A stretch of 64,000 nt of DNA from Fallopia convolvulus (lineage: Eukaryota > Streptophyta > Magnoliopsida > Caryophyllales > Polygonaceae), in assembly GCA_964016875.1 (NCBI GenBank), contig OZ024736.1, positions 40,890,707 through 40,954,706 on the forward strand, written 5' to 3'. The position numbers were made by a program, and so were the translations under genes. The notes beneath the pieces were generated by a model. The model ran no database searches. It saw nothing but the letters and a program-made list of their open reading frames with translations, and was not told where the DNA came from. Below are positions 32,986 to 44,758 of the stretch, piece by piece. Positions within the stretch are counted from its first letter, which is position 1. Each line of letters starts with the position of its first letter.

Positions 32986-35213
32986 TCTAACTAAGCACCC
33001 TCTGCATTAAACAAGTAAAAAGATTAAAAAAATCAATATGCGTCAGTTCTGTACAATTCAATAGCCAGAGTTCAAATTTTGATGTAGTAGTATCAAACAT
33101 GGAAATTTATAGCAATTCAGTCACCTATTTAACCTCAGAGGACTGACTAGAAATGTAATGCTTGACACAAACTATACAGACAACATGCGGCATTGGGGCC
33201 TCCATCCAAGACAAAGGCATCCATCAATGGAATCAATGGAGGACTGTAATTCTAAACATAATACAATGGCATGGCAGAAAGGCTCCTCTATATTGACAAA
33301 ATTTCTACAGAAAATCCTTGCAAGTTATTAAATGCATATAGTAAACAAGCTCATTAACAAAGAGAGTTGGTCCATCTCAAAGTTGACTAAAAAAGTTTAG
33401 AATTGATATGGAAGTGGTCCCCAGTGAACCATCCAAAATCCATTAACAACCTCCTCTTACCCATAAAGAAAAGAAAACCCAATTTCTTAAACACTCAATT
33501 CTGTGTTTTGTAAGTGTTCGAGTTATTCCAGAGAACAATTGCAGTCAAAGTTTTGATTTTTTTTCTTCACATAGCACAAAATAGTACTAGTGTAATCCCA
33601 TGAAATGAGGAAAAAGACAGAGAGACGAAAATTACCTCTCGGTTATCATAGATGCAGCTGGACGGGACAACCAAAGCTCAGTAAATGCAAGCATTGAATA
33701 AACCTGTACACAAGTTGAGTATGGTACCAGTTAATTCTCTCTCGCAGATAATAGAGTTCAGACACGCAAAAAATCATCGGTAAATGAGCAAAATATTTCT
33801 TGCAACTCACCCAAACAAATCCTCCTACCATTAGCACAGCCAAAATTCTCTCTCCGAGAAAGCATTAATTCCAGCGACTAACCAAAATTTGCAATGTCCA
33901 TGAAGCAAAATTAGGAAGAACACACCTCAAAACAGAAATCATTGAGCATTCCAGATGATAGTTTGTGGTAGGACAAAAAGACCGTAATAACCCAGAAAAG
34001 TTGGTACCTTTTTCACAATATTATCATGAGACTCCACAGAGTGCAAGAGAAGAGGAAAGAAATTGTTGATCACCGCACCCCCAGTTGGCAAGTTTACACC
34101 TGTCGATTTGAAAACCAAACAGTAAAACACTCCACCTCATAGATCCCAAAATTGAAGCAAAGTAAATAGTTCCATTGCATTCACGAGAATCTCTCCTCTC
34201 AAACAAAATTGGAAGAAAAAAAACCGCTTGCTAATGTAGTTTAGTGTGAAGAAGAAAGTAGGACTAACCTCCAGCTTTCCTCTCCAAGCTCTTCGTTTTT
34301 CACCGAAGCCTTAAAATTCCAAGACTAGCGACCCAGTCGTCAGAAGAACAAAAAGCTACTAGCTATGCAGAGGGAATCAAAAGGCCAGTTTGAATAACAT
34401 TTGTTCGGATGCCTACAAAGCTTGGCCTGCATTTCCGCCGTACTCTTGCAATTTTATTCTACTCTTCCGTTCCGTCGAAGAAACCAAGCAAAAGCGCAAA
34501 ACTCATTTCCATTTCATTCGAATTGGGATTTATTGACCCGATTCTCCTCTGAGAATAGCAGATACGAGCAGGTAGAAGAAACAAAATCGATACGATATGA
34601 TCGTCGTCGTTTTGCTTTTAGGAGAGGGCGTGGGTTGCGTGAGCCAAATCGCCCATTACAGTGTACCACACTACCACTGCTCTCACATGGCTCCTTTCTC
34701 ATCGTTATTTTCCTACTTCTCAGAGAAGGGTTGTAAAATGGTTTTACTAAAATGCCCTTCAGACCAAAAGATTCTCCTCAAATCCCGAAACATTTGTAGA
34801 GGATACATGTGGAATAGACAGAGACGGGGAAATGTGTACACTGCGGGGGGCCCTTTTCAGAGTTGATGGGGAAGAGGTGTGTACAGCTAAAGTTTGTAAC
34901 AGCTGGAAGCTAACTTTTTTATTCGGTTCGTCTAATGTGTGTCCATGGGCACACAATAAAAGTGCTAAGTTGGGAAACTATTTTAAAACTATTTCCTAAA
35001 TTGAAATTAATAAACCCTTTTAAAAAAATCAAAATTAACAATAAGAAACATGTGAATGAAGACATGAAGTTTGCATTTATAAGAAACATGTGGATGAAGG
35101 ATTAGGAACAACAAGACAATCAACAAGTTTTTTTTATTTGTTCCCAAAACACATTATGGTATAGTAAAGTAACAATTGCATTTGTGACAGCATTATTGGG
35201 GATGGGTTGGACA
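32986..35213. other. Upstream region of the receptor kinase; 3' flank of ALDH2B
   Basis: About 2.2 kb. The receptor kinase (-) must be transcribed from here. An acceptor-like site near its ATG suggests 5' UTR introns (for example around 33000-33640), but I cannot fix them. Short frames (33646-33843, 34401-34736) show no known motif. Confidence 0.4.
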
Positions 35214-38025
35214 TCAGAGCCAAGCTGCACTCTTGAGAGGAGTGACAACAGATTTGACTTGGAGGTAATGGTTGAGACAATAGATACCCTTTTCCCTTCC
35301 AATACCACTCATCTTGTAACCTCCAAAGGGGATTGCAGCATCAAACACATGGTAGCAGTTCACCCACACCGTCCCTGCTTTGAGCGCCCTTGCTAGGGTG
35401 TTTGCCGTGTCTAGGTTACTCGTGAACACTCCCGCTGCTAGTCCATAACGCGTAGTGTTTGCTCTCTTTATCACGTCTTTCAGGTCGCTGCATGGAAACC
35501 CAAACTCAAAACGTTTGTTATCATCAAAACCTGATGAATTCTTAACATTTTCATTAGTAGGTAAATGTACAACTTATAACTTACTTCCATTTCAAAATGG
35601 ATTGGACCGGTCCGAAGATCTCATCTTGAGCGATAGCCATGTCATCATTGACGTTGGAGAAGACGGTAGGCTGGATGAAGAAGCCCTTTGATCCGATCTG
35701 CTCACCACCACACTCGAGCTTAGCATCGCTCTCAATGCCTGATTTTATGTACCTCATCACCTTGTTGAATTGCTCTGGATCAATCTGCAACATTTTTTCA
35801 TGTTAAAAACACCAACTCTTCTTTATCTTTAACTGCATTTTATTGATGTAGGGAGATTTCTCACCTGAGGGCCTTGCTCTATATCCGATTTGAAAGGATC
35901 ACCAACTGTGCGTCTAAGAGCCCGCGCCCTTGACTTCTCAACGAACTCATCATACACCTTCTCATGGACGTATAGGCGGGATCCAGCACAACAGCATTGG
36001 CCCTTAAAACATCCAATCCAACAAGTTGAATCAAGTCAAGATCCTCTTCAATTATGATGAAATTCCTGACCTTTCGCTTTCTTAAAAGGAAGAAATTCAA
36101 GGTAAAGATTAAGATATATATACCTGGTTAAAGAACAAGGCAAAGTGTGCTAACTCTACTGCTTGATCTATGTCAGCATCCTCACAAATGATGAAAGGAG
36201 ATTTTCCTCCAAGCTCCAAAGTCACCGGCTTTAGGTTACTTTTCCCAGCTAGCTCAAGCACAATCTTCCCAGTGTCAGTTGATCCGGTGAAAGAAAGCTG
36301 TAGAAGAAGAAGAAGATCATAATTAAGTGAAGTAGAAGGCAATTGATCTCTTTAACATACTTTTGTCAAGCATATTAAATGCTGTTGAGTTACCTTGTCT
36401 ACATCCATATGACTTGCAAGGGCAGCACCAGCAGTAGGACCGAATCCAGAAACGACATTCAATACACCAGGGGGAGCACCAGCCTATTAAAAGAGCAAGA
36501 CATATCATTAGATTATATATGAAGCATCAAACAATTAATAAAAGAGTAAGTAGTACCTCATGTAAGAGTTGTGACATGAGGAGAGAGCTCAAAGGCGTTT
36601 GCTCAGCCGTCTTTATGACAGCGGTGTTACCACAAGCCAACGCAGGGGCCACTTTCCATGTGTACAAGATCAAAGGGAAGTTCCAAGGAGTTATCATCCC
36701 TGCAACCCCAATTGGCTCGTGCCAGATCTGCATTTGGTATGGACCGTCGCCAGGAGCAGTCAATCCATGGATCTTATCAGCCCACCCTACAACATACATA
36801 CCCTAAATTACAAGGCAATCAATGATAGACCCTTTTAGCTAGGTTGATTAGCAATTGTCATACCAGCATAATAGCGAATAATGCGAACACACAAAGGAAG
36901 CTCTTCATTAAGAGCCTGCTTATAAGGCTTCCCATTGTCCCATGTCTCAAGAGAGGCGAGCTCCTCGCTGTGCTTCTCCACTAGATCAGCAAACTTAAAC
37001 AACACCTTTGACCTCTCCTGCAATGTCAAATCCAGATGAAACCGAATCAATTAAGAAGATTTCGGAACTATTAACTAATACACAACAGTCTTTGCATAGA
37101 TACTCTACATAAGCACTCATTCTAGGCCATGGACCCTCATCAAACGCCTTGCGAGCAGAGGCCACAGCACGATTGATGTCCTCAGCATCGCCCTCAGCAA
37201 CATGGGATATGACATCACCCGTCCGAGGATCAAAAGTTGGAAATGTCTTTCCTGAAACCAATGACACTCAAATAAATCATACATATTAGATAAAAAGATC
37301 ATATAGGACTAAAATAAATCATACAGACTGCATGCATATCATGTATCAATAATCTATAACCACTTCTTTTTTTGGTAGAACTATAACCACTTCTTTGTTC
37401 ACTCCAATTTGTGTACAATAATTTTCTTAGTGCTGATGGACTTATAACAGCCACAAATTTTCTATTGTGGAAAAGCAAAAGAATAATTATGGACTAATGG
37501 CAATTCGTTATACAAAAGAATCAAATCAAAATATTAAAAGCTATTTCTGATCAGTTGAAAGCTTGTTTGTGATTTTTTTCTCTAACGGGAAAAAACAAAA
37601 GAAAAGAAAATATACCAGAGGCTGCATCCACGTATTGTCCATTAATAAGAAGCTTGGTGTATTTGATGTCTACAGGAGGGATGATGGGGTCTTCCACTAG
37701 AGCTGATGTGCTGTACCGGCTAATGATTCTTCCGTAGCTTGACACTGCTCCTCCTGCATAATTTCATAATTCTAAAAAAATAAGATTGAATTGATGAATT
37801 AACTAATTTTTAAATACAGGCAGGGGAAAACAGGGGAGAGAGTTGAAGAGGACATCAATTGAACAACCAATGCAAGCAACTAAAAAGTGTGTAAACAAAA
37901 ACCCAGATGAGAAAAGGAAGAAATGAAGCAGGAATGAGAAGAGAGTAACCAAATGGGGAAGCGCGGAAGAGGTTAGAATTGGAGAGAGAACGAGAGAGCA
38001 ACGAAGAGAGCCTGCGAGCAGCCAT
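35214..38025 (-). CDS. ALDH2B: Mitochondrial aldehyde dehydrogenase (ALDH2B family)
   Basis: NAD-dependent oxidation of acetaldehyde and other aldehydes to acids in mitochondria; the Arabidopsis relatives are ALDH2B4 and ALDH2B7. Ten exons with matching phases: 38025-37950, 37753-37616, 37251-37109, 37017-36864, 36786-36557, 36483-36394, 36297-36124, 36002-35865, 35784-35585 and 35487-35214. They give 538 residues, the same as Arabidopsis ALDH2B4. The N-terminus 'MAARRLSSLLSRSLS' is an Arg/Ser-rich mitochondrial presequence. The family signatures are intact: 'GMITPWNFPL', 'GSTDTGK' (coenzyme loop), 'LELGGKSP' (general-base Glu near residue 305), 'GQCCCAGSR' (catalytic Cys near 339) and 'EIFGPVQSI'. 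I see no defect. Confidence 0.97.
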
Positions 38026-39879
38026 GGCTAGCCTTAGCTACTACTACTACTTGATTTCTGTGTGTTTGTGTTTGTGGTGTTTGTGCAACGTAGTAGTAGA
38101 TTAGTAGCCCCCTCTTTAAAGATGGCGGAATGGCGATCAACTAAATTATCCAGTCCATACAAAATTCACACAAATAAAGGCAACACGTTCTTGTTCGGAA
38201 AGAGACAGGAGAGGATGGGACAATTTAGAATGATCGGGAAAAAATGGTAATTGTGACAATTCCTTCCAATCTAAAACTCGCGATTTTCCAGGGAAACCAT
38301 TTTAGTTCTATAAAATCTTCTCAATTACAAACATACATTACAGAATCCAAAACTCTAGGCGATAAAATGCGGAAAGTTTCCCACATCGCCAATCAACTAT
38401 AAAATGTTATACGCACTGTATAAGACAAGGATAGCCTCCAATTTATATCTTTGTGTGAAAAAGGGTAGATCCCGCCCTTTAAAATTGATTCAATCCAACA
38501 TTGTACTCCGATCTACTCAAATTATGTATATCTCCCTAAATTTAATATGGGTTTATCACTTTGTCCTTTATTTTTTTTCCTCCAATCAAATTCATCCACA
38601 TAAAATGTTTAGAGCTTATGCTTTATTTTAAGTGGAGAATAGAGAGTGCGTGCCGTTGGAACAGAATTTGTGTGGGTACTGTTTCTCCGCTCATTTCATA
38701 CAACCACGTGTCCTTTACCAATATTATATAGTATTTGATAATTTGACAGAATTACTGAAATGATCGATCCATCGATCCTACAAAAACACAAATGTAGGGA
38801 AATGGAGCTTACATCGGCGTTAACATGAGTTGGGCTCTAATTCACACTTGATTAGCAAGTTAGTTAGGTTTAGGTTGTGGCTCATAAATTTCGGTGGGTA
38901 ACTTCACTTGATTCACCAATGAAGCATTTTTAAGTTTTTGGTGTTAAGTCACCTCCTTACAACTTACAACTTAATGCACCAAACAAATTAACTGTTCACT
39001 TGACAATTGCAATTCTACACTTTCTAATTTGTGCTCATATTTAAATATCTTTTTGAAACGAACGGGTCAGGCGGGACTTTTCTTCTAATATAAATAAATT
39101 GATTTGTAAGGTCTGTTTGAATTACCATTGAAACTGCATGTTAAACTATATTGTATTCTTTAGTTCAGTAGTTTTATAATTTAATTTTAGCATTATTATT
39201 CAATGATATTTAACTAATTCTATTTAGCCATTAGGTTATCTAGAACTAAAAACCCAATACTGCACAAAATACAAGAGTCTTTTTCCCGTGCCTTGTACGG
39301 AATTAGTATAAACATTATTGGATACTTAAGAAAATCTCATACGGATTTCAGGGTAGGCCAGATTTACCTTGACAAAGAGTAAAGTAATTTGTTTTATTAT
39401 CGAAGAAATTGAAGCCTTGCGAAAAAGAACTCGCCGCACGCACTCTAGGGTTCACATCCGAGTGCGCCTTTATGAGTTTCAAAGCGTAGGTTTGACATCG
39501 TCGGTCAGGTCGTTGCCGCCGATTCGATGCCTCATGGGCATTGATGGTATGGAAATCGATGGTCCTATTGGAGCCTCTATCGTAGTTAACGAGACTGGGA
39601 TCAGCAACCCTTTGTATGTTAATGGTGGGTGGTCTTCCCCAACACCAACAGAAATAGCCCCAGACCATTCAAAACCAGCCCAAGACTTCGTTGTCATCTT
39701 TCAAAGATGTGGTTACTGGTGGCACTTCCAGAGATAGTGATGGAACTGATGAAGCCATTTGGAAAGAGAGATCGGATCATTACGACACATATGATGACTT
39801 TGATAAGGATAATGATGATCCACTTTGTCCGATCACTAGACTGACTGTTGATGAAAATCGCGCTCTTTGAAAACCATGG
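38026..39879. other. ALDH2B promoter side and repeat-rich intergenic
   Basis: Upstream of ALDH2B (-) there is a TG-rich 5' leader (about 38050-38085), then AT-rich DNA. From about 39345 the sequence becomes more GC-rich and probably already belongs to the LINE relic that follows. No host gene supported. Confidence 0.4.
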
Positions 39880-40506
39880 GCACGATCACTTATTATCCAT
39901 ATGTTTGATTGCGGCATGGGGTATACAACACTCAAGAAACGCCTTGAACAAAAGTGGGAGCTCAAAAGCAAATTAACTGTTGTGGACATTGGTAATGCTC
40001 ACTATGTCCCATAATTCACAAACAATGACGACTATCACCACGTGTTAACACACGGGCCATGGGTGGTTGGTGATAATTATCCCATGATCCAGTGTTGGCG
40101 GCCGAACTTTGATCCGTTTACGGATAAGCATCAATTCCTTACGGTTTGGGTCTGCATTCTAGGATTGAGCCTCGAGTACTTCAATGCAGCGTTCATTCGA
40201 AGAGTTGGCCAACAAATTGGTCAAGTTACAAGGATAGACCATACTAGTGTTGCTCCGGATCGAGTTCAATTCGTAAGATTTGGTGTGGAACTCGATCTGT
40301 CCAAATGTCTTATGTCAAAGTTCCGCTACAAGGGACGCACATGGCCAGTTCCGATATGAGGGAATCAGAATGCTCTATTTTGAATGCGAGATTATTAGTC
40401 ATGGTCGTGACAATTGCCCTGCACTTGCAAAAGATTTCGATGAAGCAGAGAGTGTACTGAGCGTTGAAGAGTCAGAACTGGTTGTTGAAGATTCTTTTGG
40501 ACCGTA
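39880..40506 (+). mobile_element. LINE (L1-type) ORF1 relic with DUF4283 and zinc knuckle
   Basis: Reads 'LKKRLEQKWELKSKLTVVDI', then 'LTHGPWVVGDNYPMIQCW' and 'LTVWVCILGLSLEYFN', the DUF4283 pattern of plant LINE ORF1 proteins. After a frame change comes a decayed zinc knuckle ('YFECEIISHGRDNCP'). A TAA lies in frame upstream of 'FTNNDDYHHV' (near 40012) and frames change near 40350, so it is dead. The matching endonuclease and reverse transcriptase are not seen nearby on this strand. Confidence 0.75.
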
Positions 40507-40962
40507 GATGCAAGTAGTAAAGTCGATCTAACGGAATAATGCTAGTACCAACCAGAAAGGTAGACTGGGGGTGGAGCAAAACAATGCTAATGTTGATCCA
40601 CTAGCGCAATAGAAAAAACCTTGTCAAAAGACTTCATCGAGCGTTGCTCATAAAGGTAAGACAATTGCTTTACCTGTAATAGCCGCTATTTTTATAAATA
40701 AACATTTTTAAAGAATGTATCTACTCAATATAATGTAAAATAAATTTTCGCCTTTAAAAAAAGACTTAAATAACCTTATAAATTAACTTATCTTAGAAAG
40801 GTAATTTACTTTTCGAAATAAGTTAAGAAGACGGAAATGAGATAAGATAAAATTAATTTGAGCAAGACCATCATTTAGATTAAACTCAAATAAAAATAAA
40901 TTGGGCCTAGACAAAGCCCATTAATTTCGGTCCAATGATTTTCGACCTCTATCATTCAAGTG

Positions 40963-41060
40963 AGGTGGAAAAATCAAAATGAAGGATTTGGAATTTGAAC
41001 CCATGACCTTCACCCTCCACCCTCACACTCCAACCACTATGCCAAGTTATCTTTTCTTGC
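40963..41060 (-). mobile_element. SINE-like sequence with tRNA-type Pol III promoter boxes
   Basis: On the minus strand an A-box-like TGGCATAGTGGTTGG (41044-41030) is followed about 28 nt later by a B-box-like GGTTCAAATTCC (41001-40990). Spacing and consensus fit a tRNA-derived SINE head. No complete cloverleaf is evident, so it is not called as a tRNA gene. Confidence 0.45.
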
Positions 41061-42150
41061 ATTTAAGGGATTTATAACTCTTTATTTCCTCTTCCTTAGA
41101 AGCTTCCAAAGATATACAATGGGTGCATGTCCCATTAACGAGATGGTTGGGTGGTGGTCTCTTCCACCTTCTTCCCAAGGCCACCACCACTCCACCCAAT
41201 CTCCTTCAAAAAGAGTTGCAAGTGTAATTCTTCGAGAGCTTGTGTGATGAATCTTACGTGTCCATTCCTCTTCTCCATCTTTCTTTTTATACTGCCTTCA
41301 GGGTAGCCGTTTTCCCTCACGCCCACTCCTCCGAAGATCTCGCACCTCTCATTGATTGCGTTCAACATTCACCACCGCCTCTCTCGCCCGCCTGTGAAGC
41401 CATTACATTAATTTTTCCATCCGAAGAGAGGCCCACCTTTTAAGCGAGACCCATTTTTGATGGCCAAACACCATGTGAAGATTTAGAAAAGGTGATAATT
41501 CATTTATTAGGAGAGAATTCCAATATATAAGGCAAGAAAGATATTGTGCTTAGACTCTAAGTTATATTGAAACCTAAAAAAATAGAAACTATTAAGAAGA
41601 TAACTTCTAACAATAATAATCTAATTTAAGAAATATCAAGATAATATCTTTATAAATATCCTTAAAATATAATCTTCTTCAAAACATGGTATGGGCTTAA
41701 AATTATAGGAAAGTGATCATGGGCAATGCACAAATGTTTGTTTTTGTTCATGGTATGCAGTTGCATTTGTGTTTGGTTATGCAAATAGGTCATGATCGAT
41801 ATTGCAGCCAATAGTGGTCAGTCTCTATCGTTGATTGAGCGACATTGCCATTAATCGAAATATGTACATCAAAGTGTTGTACTTAATTTATTCAGACCTG
41901 ATCGATCATTCACATGTTTGAATGATCCAAAATTTTCTTATACGAGAAGAGATGTCTATTTTTTTCTTTTTTTGTTGTGCTGTATTTTTTTCAAACAAAA
42001 AAATTAAAATGCAACTGAGATCTAAAATCAATAACCACACACAAATTGATAAGGGAACAAGATACATACAGCAAACTATATACCTCGTGGCCCAAATCCC
42101 CCTTTTCATTATCCATGACCAAGACTAATACAATACTAGTAGATAATATC
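41061..42150. other. Intergenic, no gene recognised
   Basis: Open frames at 41135-41443 on both strands have no recognisable domain. The remainder is AT-rich. Confidence 0.4.
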
Positions 42151-42154
42151 TTCT

Positions 42155-42430
42155 TCTTTTTTTGATATAGGTAAGAATTAGGAAGCCCCTAAGGAGGCCT
42201 TTCTATAGCATCCTTGAGGATGAAAACGCGAAGTTCTGCATTATTCATTAAGAGATTGTTAGGGATGATGTGACCCAGCTTAGCGATTTTATCGGCCACA
42301 GAATTGCAATATCTAACAACATGAAGCATTGAAATATTGTTAAATTGTTTGAGTGATATCATGATATTCGAGATCAACAACTCAATTTTCTCGTGGACAT
42401 TTATTTGTTCCTTTAATTGCATTGATTATT
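42155..42430 (-). mobile_element. 3' end of a LINE with RNase H-like domain remnant
   Basis: The minus strand reads 'MLHVVRYCNSVADKIAKLG', the end of the RNase H domain found at the C-terminus of many plant LINE ORF2 proteins. A stop follows in 'KDAIERPP', and then a short 3' tail and an A-rich stretch ('ctatatcaaaaaaagaag' at about 42173-42150). A 5'-truncated insertion is likely. Confidence 0.6.
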
Positions 42431-44758
42431 GTTAAGTTTTCCCCTTCAATTTCAAGATTGGTTATTCTTCTTCCGTTGCTTCTTTAATGTCATCCCGAAG
42501 TGCTAACGTTTCCACTTGTAAGACTGAAACGGGTCCATATTTCTTTATTCATATACTAATAGTTTGTGCATTATGATCCCTAAATACATATCTTGTCACA
42601 ACGGAGGTTGAGGTTTATATTTTGATCCATCAAAGTTAAGATTGTAGTAGTTTGCAGCCGGTTTTTGCCATAGTTTGTTTCTTTTCATCTTTCTATGGGA
42701 AGTTCTTTTTATTGGTACCGATATGTCTTCCTCCTCATTCTAAGTTTTGGTTCGTTCCCATTGGTTTATTGGTTTTTAGGGTATTGCTCTAAATTTTGAA
42801 TGAAATCATTAGGTGTTTGCTGAAATACCAAATACACCACCAAATAGTTGATAATTCTATAAAATCCGCTTGGCCTAATGTTTGGTAAATTTTGTTAAGC
42901 ATTGTAGTTATACTTTTACTTCATAGATGATATCTTCTTAACTTTATATCTCAGCTACCTTTTTGATTTAATATTTTAATATCTCTAAATGAAATAAATA
43001 ATTTTTATATCTATAAGTTTGAAATATGAACCATATATTACATTATAGGTTTTAAATATTGAAATTTTAAAATCTTTCAAAATAACTTTATATTCAAAAG
43101 TATAATTATTTTTTTAATTAGCATGAATCATATCTTTAATTATGTATATATATAGATATTCAAATTTTTTTATATTAATTTTATTTATGATTAATTGGGT
43201 TGGGTCATTACATAACCATAATAAATTAAATTTTAAAAAAATTATATTATACTTGCAAAACACCGCACACTAATTATTATCTTTATAAAAATTTAATTAT
43301 TGTATGGATAATTGGATATCAATATCTCAACAAATTGAAAATATATATAAAAATATATAGTTCAAATTTTCAATCTAAATTTGGGAGAAGATCTAACAAA
43401 TAATGAAAAAATATTAAATATATTCAATTGAAATATGAGGTATAGTCTAAAAATATGTTTTATAATTTATATAATTTTATTATGATATTATAAATATTTA
43501 TATGTTTTATATTAATATCATAATATTGTATATAATTTGTAATAAAATCATCTCGTAAAATTTAAGGTACTCCAACTAAGATTCTTTTTACATATTAGCA
43601 ATATAGAAGGATGCACATGTGAGTTCCTAAGAAAACTTCTTTTGCAATGAACTGACAAGACAAGACAAAAGAAAAAAGGTTGTCCAAGTTTACCAAGTTA
43701 AGCTTATGGTTCTCTTGTCTTGTAAAACAAAAACTTTCCTTAGACATTTTAAAGTCTTGTATTCAGTGGATATTTTATCTCATCAATCTTTTTGTTTTTT
43801 CTTGTAAGTTAACTTTCTCCCCATCTTCAGTTACCGCATTAGATGGCCCAAAGAAGAAGAGATAACCACATCAGATGGCTCCGGTGACCAAAAGAAGAAG
43901 AGATAACCACATTAGAAGGGAGCAGATGAAGAGAGCGTTCATGGAAGAACCACATCAGATGGCCCAAATGACCCATAGAGCACATCTTTTTCAATTTGCC
44001 CATTCATAATGCTGCATTTTAATGTTTAGCACTTGCTGGTCCCCATTTCATAATTTCAACATTTGAACTCCGCCTACCTTAGTTTATTTGTTTTTTCTTT
44101 TAAGAAAACTATTGATAAAATAAAGAAATAACCACATTTTACAAATGCCTTACAAAAATATACCCCTTCAATAAATTTGGCTAATACTAATCTTTATAAT
44201 AAAATCACACTAATTTATCCCAAAACTATGTTTTTGTAGATTAAGCTGCCTCATATTCACACGCAGCACATCACTCCGTCTTAAGCCACCTTGATTAGAA
44301 AATTAGATTTCGTATCGTTGTATCGATAGTGATAAAACGAAAAAAGACAGGAATTATAATTAGAGGTATTTCACTAACAATGCGTTAGCTAAGCCCGCTG
44401 ACAAAGAAACATAATTCTTATCATTAAGGCTGAAACAACTGATTCAATGGGTACGATATAGCTTCCGCTTCGAATTTAGTTTCTTTGAAATCGAATATTA
44501 ATTTTAGAACTGATTGGAAGTTGACTATCTTTGTAATAACCACTATTTTTATTAAAAAAATTATGATATTTTTGTTAAAAATAATAATTTCCTTTTTTAT
44601 ACCCATATTCCTAAAACTTGGCCTTAGAATAAGAAATTATATAAGAATAATTTTATTCAATAAAACTAGCAATTTTAAAATTATAGGCTTAAGATAGAAA
44701 TTGGAAACAAAAAGGGGGAATCGGGCAAGCAGAAAATAATATGGGGTGAAGTGCAAGA
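42431..44758. other. AT-rich intergenic sequence
   Basis: Long, very AT-rich, especially 42960-43560. A short 'accacatcagatggc(t/c)' motif recurs three to four times at about 43830-43965, close to 'aaagaagaagagataaccac' repeats. No gene supported. The last five bases before 44759 (CAAGA) form the left target-site copy of the following LTR. Confidence 0.45.

Noticed and set aside
40963..41060. Functional tRNA gene
   Set aside because: A and B boxes are present but I could not form a full cloverleaf with acceptor stem.
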